DNA of 64,000 nucleotides, from assembly GCA_963082975.1 (NCBI GenBank), contig OY720345.1:33550611-33614610 (forward strand). The letters run 5' to 3'. Below the pieces are notes generated by a model. That model made no database searches. It saw only the letters and a list, made by a program, of their open reading frames with translations, and was not told where the DNA came from. The translations under genes were made by a program, and so were the position numbers. Shown piece by piece: positions 50,601 to 62,713 of this stretch (position 1 is its first letter; each line of letters starts with the position of its first letter). The DNA is from Labia minor (lineage: Eukaryota > Arthropoda > Insecta > Dermaptera > Spongiphoridae).

Positions 50601-52548
50601 AAAAGCATTGTCATTTTAAAAAAAACCTATCAACTGCAGGTTAATTTTAAATAATTCTATAATCCAGCAAGTTCTAGGTTTCAACTACTTGGGAGCTGAA
50701 ATTTCGAGTAGTAGAGACTTGTATCGAGAAGTCAGAGCCCAAATAACCAAAGGGTAAAAAATATCGGGTTGACTCTACAATATGATATGGCGTAACAAGA
50801 ACATGTCTACTAAAACTAAAATTCGAATCTATAAAAGTAGTGTACGGCCAATACTCGCATACGCTACCGAAACAAGAGCAAAAACCAACCTATGCTCTGT
50901 ACATCAGAGATGAGAATAGTAAGTACAATACATGACCGAACATTGCGAGATAAAATATACGTAAAAGCCTATAATAAGATTATAAGAAGAATAAGAAGAA
51001 AATTGAAATAAATTTTAATAAACTTTACCTGTTCATCGGTTAAATATCCTGGTTTCAATGACACTAGCCAATTTATATTTTCTGTGAACGGTTTTGTTGT
51101 TAATGACCCTCCATAAAAAGCATATCCCGAAGTAAAACCCATTTCATTGTTTAGAATATCTCTTAAATAAAAAGGGAAAACTTCTATTGATAATCCAGGG
51201 TCTATTAATTCAGATAAATATTCAGTAATTTGTTCTATGTTATAATCATTTTTAATGTTTGTTTTCTATGATTAATTAAATTTAAAAATGTTAAATAAAA
51301 AAACATTATATATATATATATAACTATTTACGAGTATATATAATATTATTTTAATTCACCTGATCATAAAAAATTGCTAAAACAGTTACTCCATTTCTTT
51401 TCCCAACAGCTTGTGGAAATGACCCATATTTGGAATTATAAAACACTCCATGCATCTACAAATTTAGAAAATTGAATATTTTCATAAAAAAATATGATAT
51501 ACAAATAAATGAAATTTAATGGAAAAATCATTTGAATAAAAATTTTACTATATATTATATCAATACGAGATCAATAGATATATAATGTAATATAATCATA
51601 GCTTAGAATGACTGTTCATCTGTATAAATTTATGTAGCCGTACTTCTCTCATTCCTTTAATTCCTGTTTGATGTGATTAAAATGGAATTTAAAATTGTAA
51701 AATCATTTCGCATGGACTTGAGCAAACACTAGTATTCAAAAATCAAGTACATTGACATTCGTTGCCTATGATAAAAATAAAGTTTGCACAATAATAAGCT
51801 TTAAATATTTTGAATATGAATTTCAACAAATAAAAAATTTCAATTTTAAATTGTATATTATTTACATCTCATAGGTTTATTGATTTGCACTTATGCATTA
51901 ACAAAATTTTTATTTATAAAATAATTTGAATTTTTATTTTAATTGTAAAATTTTAAGATTATTTGTCACTATTCGTATCATGTAGCATCAGAACCTAATC
52001 CTCAACCCCAAGAATTGTCAGATCACTAGTACTCATTGTATAAATAAAAAAAAGATGGATTGATCTTTATTCTAGAAACATAGATTATATACCTCAAGTG
52101 CAAATCCATTACCATTATATTTATGTTCGCTTGGCCAATGAAAATGGAGTTTATCAAATAGATATAATTCATTTTCTAAAGGTCCTTTTGTAATTGAAGG
52201 TCGATTTAATATATGCCCCGGCCAATTACCAGATAAAACAACTAAAAATATTTTATTTACAAATGCATATAAATAAAATTTTAAATGTAAATCAATTAGA
52301 ATGTTTTAAAAATATTATAGAATAAATTATAATTAGAATATAGAATAATCACCTGTATAACCGTTGTTTTTTAATTTCAGATCAGTAGGAAATACATCAA
52401 AATTTTTGAATACTAAGGGGGAACTAAATCCTTTTGGGATTAAATCTTTAATATCTATAGGTGATTGCACCAATTTTATTGGTTTTTCAAATAATGAATA
52501 TTCTTTAGGTTTAGAGCAACAGGCTTTTGGATTTCGTTTACAACTCAT
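47611..52548 (-). CDS. Alpha-carbonic anhydrase with intact zinc site, five coding exons
   Basis: Exons on the minus strand: 52548-52353, 52241-52093, 51455-51360, 51265-51029, 47730-47611. All join in phase, giving 265 residues. The family catalyses CO2 + water to bicarbonate + proton. Landmarks are QSPIDI (28-33), KNNGYT ending at 65, LHFHW (zinc His 98 and 100), SEH with gatekeeper Glu 104, EMH (third zinc His 117), GSLTTKP (Thr 203 equals Thr199 of CA2), and a C-terminal REVYL strand. The CA2 proton-shuttle His64 is Tyr here, and the second proline-loop position carries Lys (LTTKP rather than LTTPP). The usual N-terminal segment with the GPxxW motif is absent. Either it lies on an exon I could not find in the 360 bp before HELLS, or the protein is short. 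There is no signal peptide from this start, so it is cytosolic as modelled. The last intron (3.3 kb) is full of transposons. Convergent with the CARP gene. Confidence 0.85.
48215..48720 (-). mobile_element. 5'-truncated LINE 3' end
   Basis: On the minus strand a frame ending at a stop near 48400 reads GLIHLLFICPIYKPMRNYY and continues to VLKIRSFIE. It is preceded, one frame away, by a Cys-Ser-Leu-Cys pair. This is the C-terminal CCHC-type region seen after reverse transcriptase in LINE ORF2 proteins. After a 3'UTR the element ends in an A-rich TAAA-type tail (48215-48240). Located in the last intron of the active carbonic anhydrase. Confidence 0.65.
48727..50007 (+). mobile_element. Mariner element, decayed, interrupted by a hAT insertion
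   Basis: Left terminus CCAGGCGTGTTACTTTAAAATG at 48727 after TA; right terminus is the inverse form, ending CAGACCTGG at 50007. Transposase N-terminus at about 49297-49497 (AAEAHRILIETYG, WFKRFRSGDF). After stops and a central deletion, the C-terminal part returns near 49590-49940 with VILLHDIAPSHTA-like catalytic sequence in shifted frames. It is a pseudogene in the last intron of the minus-strand carbonic anhydrase. Confidence 0.8.
48783..49268. mobile_element. Deleted hAT element nested inside a mariner
   Basis: Termini TAGGGTTGCCATA and inverse of TAGACTTGCCATA, with 8-bp duplications GTCATAAC (48775-48782, 49269-49276). GGGACAG/CTGTCCC motifs flank both sides. On the minus strand, 49040-48837 retains a short transposase-like stretch (KCEAIILNVIAPLALEKLK). 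It splits the surrounding mariner element, so it is younger than that copy. Confidence 0.85.
50483..50975 (+). mobile_element. LINE reverse transcriptase fragment
   Basis: One frame begins with the remnant of the catalytic YADD box (FDDAVLIAESENDLQ), then NMKISIDKTKSIV. After frame breaks come FNYLGAEISSSRDLYREVRA and IRIYKSSVRPILAYATETRA, the palm/thumb region of an endonuclease-type LINE reverse transcriptase. Several stops are present and no ends are identified. In the last intron of the minus-strand carbonic anhydrase. Confidence 0.8.
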
Positions 52549-52908
52549 TTCCTGATGTATTAATTTAGTATAAAATAAGTAATTTTGATCAAATTAGTAA
52601 AAACAAAAACAAATGATTTGACATATTTTCAGATCTAACTATTTATCTTATCAATGCCTTCTGGATATTCCATTTATTAAATAAAATAATTAATCAATTT
52701 ATATTTATATATAATATATTTTATATTTGAGTAATTACTGCATATAAAGTCGAAGAGAAATAGGGATGTATATTAGGACATATTAAACACTTTCATTTGG
52801 TTTATACAGATTTATTTATAAATATACATTTAGGATTTAATTAAATATATTAATATTATCACACATCAAATTATCATGTTTTAACAGCTTTAGTCAAATA
52901 ATAATTAC

Positions 52909-55900
52909 TTAATATATATTTTCTTTAAATATTTTAGTACGATCCATTAATTGATCAAATTCTTCGTCGGTATACACTAGATTATAAAAAAAAACCATAT
53001 AATTATTATTATTTAAAATAAATGATATGTCAATTAGTGAACAAAAATCAAGTAAAAGTATATTGAATTGAAATAAAAATTTCATACTTAGGCCATTGCT
53101 TTGAACAGTAATCGAATCCTCCATACTTTGCAAAAGATTTAATAGTTCCCAAGGATCATATAATTTTATGGAATTATTCAATTCGGCAAATTCCCCTATA
53201 AAAATATAAAAGTTATTTTTATTTGTCAGTTGATACATTTATTTAAACGCTTTTTCGCTTGTGATTTTGATTAGTTCCGCGCATTAATTTCAATAAATAA
53301 TCATTTTTTTGAACATTATTTTGTGTTATTATTCAGTTTTTTTAATTTTTAAAAAAGGCCCCTAAAGTAAAATTTGACCATTTTTTGTTTTTTGTATATT
53401 AAAAAAATTATATATAAAAATATTCCATATCACAATACATTTACTATTATTAATAAATAATTTATAAATTTAAATTTATTAAAATCATTTAAATACCTAT
53501 AAATAGGAAGAGAACAAAAGAAGAGATTAGAATTTCAATATAGAAAAGACAATTGCAAAACGAAGGGAAACGATTATATTATTTTTAAGAAACCAGTTTT
53601 GCCGGTCAATGTGTGCATTAGAAATTATATGAATTCTTATAAACTCACCATTTGGAATGATCAATTTATCCAATTTCTTTTTAGCATTTGAACGAGTTAA
53701 CATATGTTCATCGATTGACCCTTTCATAATTAAACGATACACAATAACTGGTTTTGTTTGTCCAATACGATGACACCTGTCTTGGGCTTGAAGATCTACT
53801 TGAGGATTCTATAAAAAATTTATTAATAAATGTTTATTCTAATCAAATTCACAGGTTTTAAAAACAAAAAGACATAACTCAGAAAAGTATAACCATTTCA
53901 ATTTTTGTTTAGGAAATGTTGAATTTTAAATTTTAAAAATTAAATCCAATCTGGTGCATCTTTTTCTTTTTTTAAATCGCTTTTTTTATGATTTAAAACT
54001 AAGTACATTAAGCGAATTGAAGAATGCAGTAAGAGCAGAATTTGATCTATTTCTGCAGAGCATTCACACAATCTTTTGGTCTATATAGAAAAGGGGATTC
54101 ACATGATTGATGTAATTGTTAACAATAATATTTACTAACCAGAAACTATAAATAAAATAACAAAGTTATGTATATCTGTTTTAGTCCTATTCCCTTAAAA
54201 ATTAAAAATTTTTGTTAGATGAAAAAGATGTAATGTATACTATTCAAAAATTAATAAAATTAGAAATAGATTTTAAAGCAAATAATTTAAAAGATAATTT
54301 AAAAACTATTAACCACGTTTTTTTTTTTAAACTTTTGTGGTTTTTTTCATAAATATTAAAAGGATTTTTATTAAAAGACCACATATTTGAATAACTTAAA
54401 TAAATGTACAACGTCAAGCAGTCCGCTTGAGTCGGAGTAAGCGTACGATTTTTGATAACGACTGCAGAATAAGCAGTCAAAACGTTGTATATTTATTTAA
54501 GTCAATAAATGTGGTCTTTTAATAAAAATCGCTTTAATAATTATTCACGAAGTAATTGCGTATTTAATTTATATTTATAAAATTAATGTCTAAATAATAA
54601 TATTATTGAGACTATTTATCTTTATTTTAGTTCATTTAATTACTTCATCCCTTTTCAAATATAGCCCACAAAAAAATTTAAATCTAAATAAGCAACAAAA
54701 TTATTCGGATTTTCGCATTTTATTTTATTTTTCTTAGTATTAAGAAATGAAGATTGAAATATTAATATAACTTTAGAAAGAGGTAAAGTAATTTGTTAAA
54801 AAAATAAAAAAAGATGTAAAAATTGTATTTACCCAGGCTATATCATAAAGGATTACTGTATCGGCCTTTGTAAGATTAATTCCTAAACCACCAGCACGAG
54901 TAGAAATTAAATAAATGAAAATATCATTATTAGAATTAAAATTAACAATATCAGTTTCTCTTTGATCCATAGGAACATTTCCATCAAGTCGAAGATAATT
55001 ATATTTTCGATATTCTAGGTACTCTTCTAAAATATCTAAAACAATCACAAATTCTGAAAATAATAATACTCGATGCCCTTGAGCCTTTAATCGATGAAGC
55101 ATAGCATCCAATAAGAGTAATTTTCCTGAAGAATTTATTAAATTTTCCTTTGAGTATTGATAAGGTTTTTGTACTAAATATGGATGATTAGCTGTTTTTC
55201 TTAGATCCATCATATGGGAATTAGTAAAATTAGTCTGAAATTCTTCAAAATCTCTAAAATAAAATAATTATTAAATTTAAATAAGGTATTTTTTTAAATA
55301 TTCCTTAAAATAAAAATAAATTTAAAAAATTATACTATGAATCACATATAATATTGGAATTCTTGATGAGAACTTACTCGGAATTATGTGTGTAATAGTT
55401 TGATGTAGTTGGAATCACATGGTGAGGATCAATATTTGCTAAAAAATAAAAATGAAATTACATATTTATAATATAAATATAATTAATTTTTTTTAAACTT
55501 ACATATCTTCATATAAATTTTTGCTTTTGCTTTAGATACTCTGATAGGTTTGTTTAATTCGTCCATATTCTTTGACTAAAACAATTTTTTAATAATAAAG
55601 AAATATACATACATATAATATCTAGAAACAAATAATACTTTTTTATGTTCTGAAGAAATATCCTTTTTCAGAATTTGAGAATAAAGAGTTTTTTGTCTTT
55701 CAGTCATATATCCATAAACATTTACAATATTTTTTGGAGGAAGATTAATATTAACATCACTTTTAACTCTTCTTAAAAGAAATGGATGAAGGACCTGGGA
55801 AAAGAATTAAAAAAATGAACTATCCAAAGAAAAAAAATCACATACAAATTTTAAAAGAATTAAAAGTGAAGAATAAATACCTCTTTCATTAAATAAAAAA

Positions 55901-58043
55901 TATGATTTTGGCTTTCTTCTTCTAATATTTTACTATCATCATTGAAATCATTAATTTCAAACCATGATTCAAACAAACTTGCATCATCAAATAAATTAGG
56001 TAACAAAAAATGTAGCATAGACCAAAGTTCTCTTAGATTATTTTGAATTGGTGTACCAGTTAAAATTATTCGAAAAGAATTTTCAAAAGCAAATAATTTT
56101 TTCCATAATAAACTATTTTCAGATCTTAATCGATGGCCTTCATCAATAAATATAGAAAGCCAGTTTATTTTTGAAAAAGCTTTATTATAGATTAATTTTT
56201 CATAATTTGCTAATATAATTGGATAATATTCAAGACCACTTTTTGTTTTGGTGGATTTCAAATTTTTTAAAATACTTGTACATTCCTCCCTATCCTTATT
56301 TAATAGAATGATTTTTAACTGAAACAAAAAACAAATTATTTATTATTAATTATGGTGCATTTACATAAATATATTTACAATAGAATTAATTATTAAAGAG
56401 AAAAATTGATGGATATTACACAACCTATGAAGTTATAAATGAAAGACTATTTTTGATACTAGATTCAAAATAAAATACTGACTAGATTTAATCACAAATT
56501 GTTACTGTATTAATACCATTAAACAAATGCATAAAAATGTCTTCTCAAGAATAGGGGCTTAAATATAATAACCAGTAATTAAGATATCCTGATTTAACAC
56601 ATGCAGTTAGTAAACTTAGCCAATAAAAACCCAAATCATTGGAATGCAGCTATATAAATTCTAAAATATTTGAAAAGAACCCAAGATATAGAATTAATTT
56701 TTAGAAAATCAAAATTTAAAAATTTAATTTCTCTTATGCAGATTGCGGATCATGTCAAGATAATTCAGGAACCTATAAATGTTTGAATTGTCGGATGCTA
56801 GCTGGAAATTGATAAAACAGAAGAGTTGCGGTTTCCAGTTGAGAAAATGAAAAATAAAGTTAAAAAAATTAATAAAATTGAAGTGTATGTTGTGATAGCT
56901 TTTTTGTTTTGGTTGGGATGGTGAGAGAGGAATTAGATGGAAATTACCTAGAATAGAAATGTGAAGAGTTAAAAGGGAAAAATTAAACCAGACGTATAAT
57001 AATTGGCTTAAATTTAATATATATACTTCTAATTTTAAGTAAAAAGGAAAAAATTGTTTGTAAACCTTTGGTGTGAATTTTTCAAATTCTTTTGACCAGT
57101 GTTGAAGAGCTGATAATGGAGCTAATATTAAAAAAGGCCCAGGGCATTTGTCTTCGATTAAACTAGCAATTAATCCGATCACTTGAATAGTTTTCCCAAG
57201 ACCCATTTCATCTCCAAGAATACCATTAACTCCAGATTCAAAAAGACTCTAGAACATTTATTATTTAGAATAAATAAAATAATAAATAGTCAATAAAATA
57301 GAATATCCTAATATAATTATTCATTAAATACCTTCATCCAATGGACACCATATAATTGGTATGGATATAAATTCCCTCCTGTTAATAATTCGATATTATG
57401 TGATTTAGGTTCACAAGTAATTTTTCTTTTTTTCTTAGGCATAGTTGAATTATTTTCATTTTTTACATTTAAAATATTCTTTTAAAAAGATAAATTATTA
57501 TAAATATTTTAAAATTTTTACATGATTAGAAATATTAAATAGCAATGGTATAGGAAATTTCTTACCGAATCTTCAATTAAATTATCCCTTTAAAAGAATT
57601 GGAATCTTTAAAGTAAATAATATATTATTAATAATTATAATTAATATTATAAATAACTTACTTCATATGTTTTGTAATTTGAGCAGTATAAACTTTGCTT
57701 TGTTTCAAAATAAAAATAAGTCTTTTATATCTTAAATTTTTTAATATATTGATATCTGGATTCTGAAATAGGTGTCAACAAAATTTTAATATATTAAAGA
57801 ACATTTTTAATTTTTAGTAAAATCATTTTAAAATAAAATTAAATTTTAACTAAAATCCAAAGTTATTTCAATAAATTAGGATTGTTAAATAAAAACTAAA
57901 ATATATATAAGAAAAGTATTTGAATGAAAATAATAAAAAATATTTATGATTACCAATTTGGCCTCTTCTTTGTTCAAAGATTCCTTAATTTCGTTTAAAT
58001 TAAGATTCTCATCAATGTAGCGAATACTTTCATTGACAGACAT
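52909..58043 (-). CDS. HELLS: HELLS/LSH-type SNF2 chromatin-remodelling ATPase, 13 exons
   Basis: Exons on the minus strand: 58043-57954, 57762-57662, 57587-57566, 57478-57332, 57248-57066, 56318-55881, 55794-55639, 55575-55503, 55438-55378, 55253-54833, 53808-53649, 53195-53088, 52976-52909. All phases agree; 675 residues, shorter than human HELLS (838) mainly at the N-terminus. RecA lobe 1 has GDEMGLGKT (132-140, Walker A), DEGHR (240-244, the LSH form of the DEAH box) and LTGTPIQNN. Lobe 2 has [25 protein letters not shown] and [14 protein letters not shown]. The tail ([15 protein letters not shown], then DPWELLNLL) follows the HELLS C-terminus rather than ISWI or CHD. LSH proteins are nuclear and promote DNA methylation and macroH2A/heterochromatin deposition over repeats, a notable role in so repeat-rich a genome. 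Exon 3 is a 22-nt microexon. The start ATG at 58043 opens a 30-codon exon ending in a consensus donor. Confidence 0.92.
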
Positions 58044-58409
58044 TTTAAAATAAATATTTGAATTTGTTATGCTGATAAAATGAGGTAGTCCCGTAAAGAA
58101 TAAAAGTCAATAAAAGTGCACAATGGAATTGTATACACAGAAAAGGTAATATAAATTTACCTCCAAAAAATGACAATGCTCATGGCTGCCTTCCATTTAT
58201 TTACTCCATTAAAAAGTTTTTTATTAAATATATATATATATATATATATGTTCGCCAGATTATTTTGGAGAATTTACATAAAAATAATTATTTCACAATT
58301 TTTTCCATTTTAATGCCATTTGGGTTCTTTTTAATAATTTTTATAGGTATAATATATTTGGTAACTCTTCTTTATAAATTGTGAACATTTTAAATAGTTT
58401 TGCGACAAA
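58044..58409. promoter_or_regulatory. Bidirectional promoter region HELLS / PRORP
   Basis: The 366 bp between two divergent start codons must contain both 5' ends unless upstream exons exist. It includes an (AT)n run at about 58227-58249. No TATA or GC box stands out. The inference rests on spacing alone. Confidence 0.55.
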
Positions 58410-60233
58410 ATGTCATTACCTATAAGAACACCTTTTCTACTTAAAAATTTAATAAAGCATAGGTTTCATTGTCCTACTCAAAATATAATTTTTAAATTTT
58501 CTAATCGTACGAGGTTTTCTCAACAAGAAGAATTTATTTCAAATGTGGTGGAAAAAAACAAACCCCTCTCTCCTGAAAATTGGACTGATTTAAAAGACCA
58601 TGTCCTAAAAATTACAAATAATCGAAATAATGTTAATTCTTTAAATTTTAATGGTGTAATTCTCAAACATTGTGTATTTCATAATACATTTACTGTAGCC
58701 AAATCTTATATCGATTTTTTAAATTCTCGAGGAGAAGAAATTAATTTACCAATAATTAGTAATTTTCTTCTTTTATGTTCTAAATCTCTTGAACCAGTTG
58801 ATGAAAATATAATTTTATCATTTTATGAAAAAATTAAAAAGTATCCCCTTTTAGATACTAAATCGAATGAAAGTATTATAGCTGCTATTTCGAAAACCAA
58901 AAAATGGAAAGATGGTTTTATTTACTTGGATCAAATATTACAAACTTCTAAACCTAACTATTTGAGCTATTCTTCCTTAATATCAGCAGCATTTAATAAC
59001 AATGAGCCAGACATTGCATGGAAATTAATTACAGAAATGTCTAATATTCACCCTGTTCATTTAATTCCTGATTCAATATATGAATCATGTTTAAAACATG
59101 CTCAATTTAATAATTCAGATTTTGTCATTAAGTTATTTCAATTTTTCTCACAAACTGGTGTATATCTATCACATAATTTTACTACATACATAATGCAATG
59201 GTTTAAAAGTAATAATATAAATGCACATTTGTGCTCTATTTCGAAAAGGTATTGAATAAATTATTAAAATAGGCTAGAATTTTAATTAAATTAAATTGTT
59301 TTTTTTTTAGTGGAGTTTGCAATAATTGTTCTGAAAAATTAGATGCGACAAATATAGATGAAGATCAATTTACAAAAATGAAATTATTTTTTTATAAAAA
59401 AATATTAATTGGTAATAATTTATTTCTTAAATCATCACCGCGAGAATTTCAAGAGTTTCAGAAATTTCTTGAAAAATATTCCCCTTTTGATATTGTTATA
59501 GATGGTTTAAATGTTTTTTATAATTTACAAAATGTACATAAAAAATTGTAATTTATATATTAATTTTAAAATAAAGAAATAAAATATTTGTTTTTTTAGA
59601 TTACAGCTGTAATTGATCATTTTCATTCACTTAATAAAAAAATTTTAATATTTGGAAGAAAACACATGTTTCATAATAAACTTTTGAAAAAAATTCAAAA
59701 TAAAGCTTCTATATTTATAACTGATAATTTGTAAGTATTTTAATTATTATTGTCATTTCGTGTTCCCAAAAGTTTTAAAACAATTATGAAAATATATTTT
59801 TGTTTTTGTTTTATGAAAAATTTAAATTTTTTAGATCACACGATGACCCATTTTTGTTATATGCTACCTTACATAGTGGTTTAGGAACTAGTTTAATATC
59901 GCAAGATTTAATGCGAAATCATGCATACCATTATATTAATGAACCCGAACTTCTTAAAACATTCAGAAAATGGCAATGCATACATCAGTTTCAAGTTATA
60001 CTTAAAAATAAAAAACATGTGGTGATAAAAGTAAGCAAAAATTTACTCTTATTTAATTAATTTCCTTTTAATAATTTTTTTCATTCTTTTAGCCACGTCT
60101 TGAATATATACCAATTGCTCAATCTTCAAATAACTATTGGCATCTACCAATTGAAGATGACCGTATTAACGAACAAAGAAGTAATATTCTTTCTTCACCT
60201 GATAAATGGATATGTATCAATATTCCTAAATAA
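58410..60233 (+). CDS. PRORP: Mitochondrial RNase P catalytic subunit (PRORP/MRPP3), five exons
   Basis: Exons: 58410-59248, 59311-59533, 59600-59730, 59835-60030, 60093-60233; all phases match; 509 residues. It is the protein-only RNase P nuclease that cleaves the 5' leader of mitochondrial tRNA precursors; in animals it works with TRMT10C and SDR5C1. The N-terminus is basic with no early acidic residues, fitting a matrix-targeting peptide. A helical PPR-like region covers about 60-275. The split zinc site is CNNC (Cys 283 and 286) with His 480 (WHLP) and Cys 504 (WICI). The NYN metallonuclease has all four catalytic aspartates: D344 (VIDGLNV), D401 and D402 (HDDPFLLYATLHSG), and D422 (QDLM), with the same 20-residue D402-D422 spacing as human. 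The exon 2 donor at GTACAT is weak but is the one that keeps the frame and the alignment. Starts 366 bp from the divergent HELLS start. Confidence 0.93.
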
Positions 60234-61050
60234 AAAACTATAAATGAATGAATTCAAGTCGAACGTCATTCTAACCAAACTTAACATTCAAAATTGATTT
60301 ACAAATTAATTTAATATTTAAAATTAATTGCCAGAAGGCCCTAAATATATAAAATTGAGATTTGTAAAGTGTATAACAATTAGTAATTTACAGGAAGTTG
60401 CTAGTTACAGATCGTTTTATCATGTCTATATCACTTTATAATTTTTTTATTAATTTAATATTTCGTGAAATTTTCACTTAATCACTTTAAATAGAACAAC
60501 TAATATTTAGCTACCCGTATTTGATCAAGAGTTTACTGTTATTTTTAGTCAGGTCATAAATTTCATTTCAAGGATATAAAAGTGCATTATAAAATTTAAT
60601 AAGAAATTTTATTATCATCTTTTTTATTTGTAATAATTAATAAGGAATACCTTTTTTTTGTTTTAAAATTGGTATTATGCTAGTAATTTTTATTTACATT
60701 TGATATAATCTGAAAAATCATTTCAACTGAAACCTCAAGCAGATTTCTTCAATAGAAACAATTTTAAGAGTCTTTAAGATTACTGACCTTTAATATTGGT
60801 ATATAAATTTCCTTATTTTATTTAGGTAAAAATATAGATATTTAATAATATCATAAATATATATTAAATAAATTGAAACTTTTTAATTCTTTTTTAATAC
60901 ATATGATATAATAGATGTAATAAAATAAGAGAGAGAGACGGATTATGAGGCATAGATAGGTTAAAACAAGTCTTCTTAAAATGAATTATGTATTTTTTTT
61001 TATTTAATATTTTCAAAATAAATAATGTTGAATAATTCTGAGTGATGGGA
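60234..61050. other. 3' intergenic region between PRORP and SEC61G
   Basis: A convergent gene boundary. AATAAA overlaps the PRORP stop region (CCTAAATAAAAAAC). No repeat or gene is recognised; AT-rich. Confidence 0.6.
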
Positions 61051-61443
<393 letters not shown>

Positions 61444-61530
61444 TATTCTAGAAAAATGCGCAATAAATAGTATTTATAGAATCAAAATATGAGTAAAAAT
61501 ACTCACAGTTTAAATAGTGATAGAAAGCTT

Positions 61531-61538
61531 CCACGTCA
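61531..61538 (-). promoter_or_regulatory. UPRE-like motif upstream of SEC61G
   Basis: CCACGTCA here is TGACGTGG on the gene's strand, the core recognised by XBP1/ATF6-type bZIP factors. It lies 88 bp above the start codon and just above the presumed 5'UTR intron. Confidence 0.5.
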
Positions 61539-61596
61539 AATGGATTGAGAATGAATCTGAGGTCAGAGGTGTTGTAGCAGTTTGGAACAACTGTCA

Positions 61597-61604
61597 TGAC
61601 GTGG
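61597..61604 (+). promoter_or_regulatory. Second UPRE-like motif upstream of SEC61G
   Basis: TGACGTGG in the opposite orientation, 66 bp further from the gene than the first motif. A TACGTCAG half-site follows at about 61608. Confidence 0.5.
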
Positions 61605-61659
61605 AACTACGTCAGAGCGCTGAACTGCAATCTCAAATAATAAACACTGCCACGTTCAA

Positions 61660-62713
61660 CTACCCGGACATTTTAAAATAATATATTAAAAGAAATAATA
61701 ATAAAATATTTATATTTATTAACTCTTAAAAATATTTGTATTTATATAATTTGAGACATATGAAAGTAAGAGAGACAATATGAAAAAATTATTTATTAAT
61801 AGACTATATTCAAAAATTACTTTAATTTAAGAATAATAGAATCTATATATATTAGCAGATTATTTTAATCATTATTCAAAAAGTAAATAATGATAATTAA
61901 TATAAATAGCTAGAAAATTTAATTGCTGAAAAAACTTTTCATTAGAGGGAGACTTGAATATGCAATTATTTAACATTTTAAACAATTCTCTAAAGTTTAA
62001 AATATATTCTACATTTTTTTCTTTAACATATCTAGAAAAATTTTTAAACATGCATATTTTATTAAAAAAAATTTTAAAAAAATTAGTGAATAAACAAATA
62101 GGTTCTTAACTAATAAGAACATTTATATTACATATTCTACTAGGATTAAAAAATTGTAGTTAACTAGATAATATACAAAATATTTTGAGGGACGGGGTCA
62201 AGAGTTAACATTTATTAAAAAAAATTCAGGTTACTTTTTTATTTATATTTTTCTTTATTCTTTCTATCTACTTTAGGATAATGAAAAATATGATTAATTT
62301 AAAAATTAAGTAAAAAAACAAAATTCAGGTTTCTTTTTTTTATTTATATTTTTCTTCATTCCTACTCTCTACTTTACGATAATTAAACATATAATTATCT
62401 TTTAAAATTAAAATTTAAATAATTTTTATTCCATTAATTATTGGATTGGTTTTATAAATTTAAGAAAAATCTCTAAAAGAATATTTTTTTAATTTTTTAA
62501 AAGATATAAATGGATCAGTAAATATATATACAGGAAGTTTGAATAGATTTGACCTCCGTAAACATAAATTTATCATACAAATGATTGTAATCAATAGAAG
62601 GGTCATTTATTGTCTATATAATCATATATGTGTGTGTAGATAAATACTTAAATAGATATATATTATATCGCGCAGTCTATACGTAATTTATTTGAAACTT
62701 GAAATTGTCTCGT
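61660..62713. other. Region between SEC61G and NPC2 starts
   Basis: AT-rich, with two similar TTCAGGTTWCTTTTTT segments near 62225 and 62325. A possible TATA-like stretch (TATATATTATATCGCGCAGTC) about 60 bp above the NPC2 start may be its promoter. Confidence 0.45.

Noticed and set aside
52364-52555. 63-residue plus-strand frame
   Set aside because: Antisense of exon 1 of the minus-strand carbonic anhydrase.
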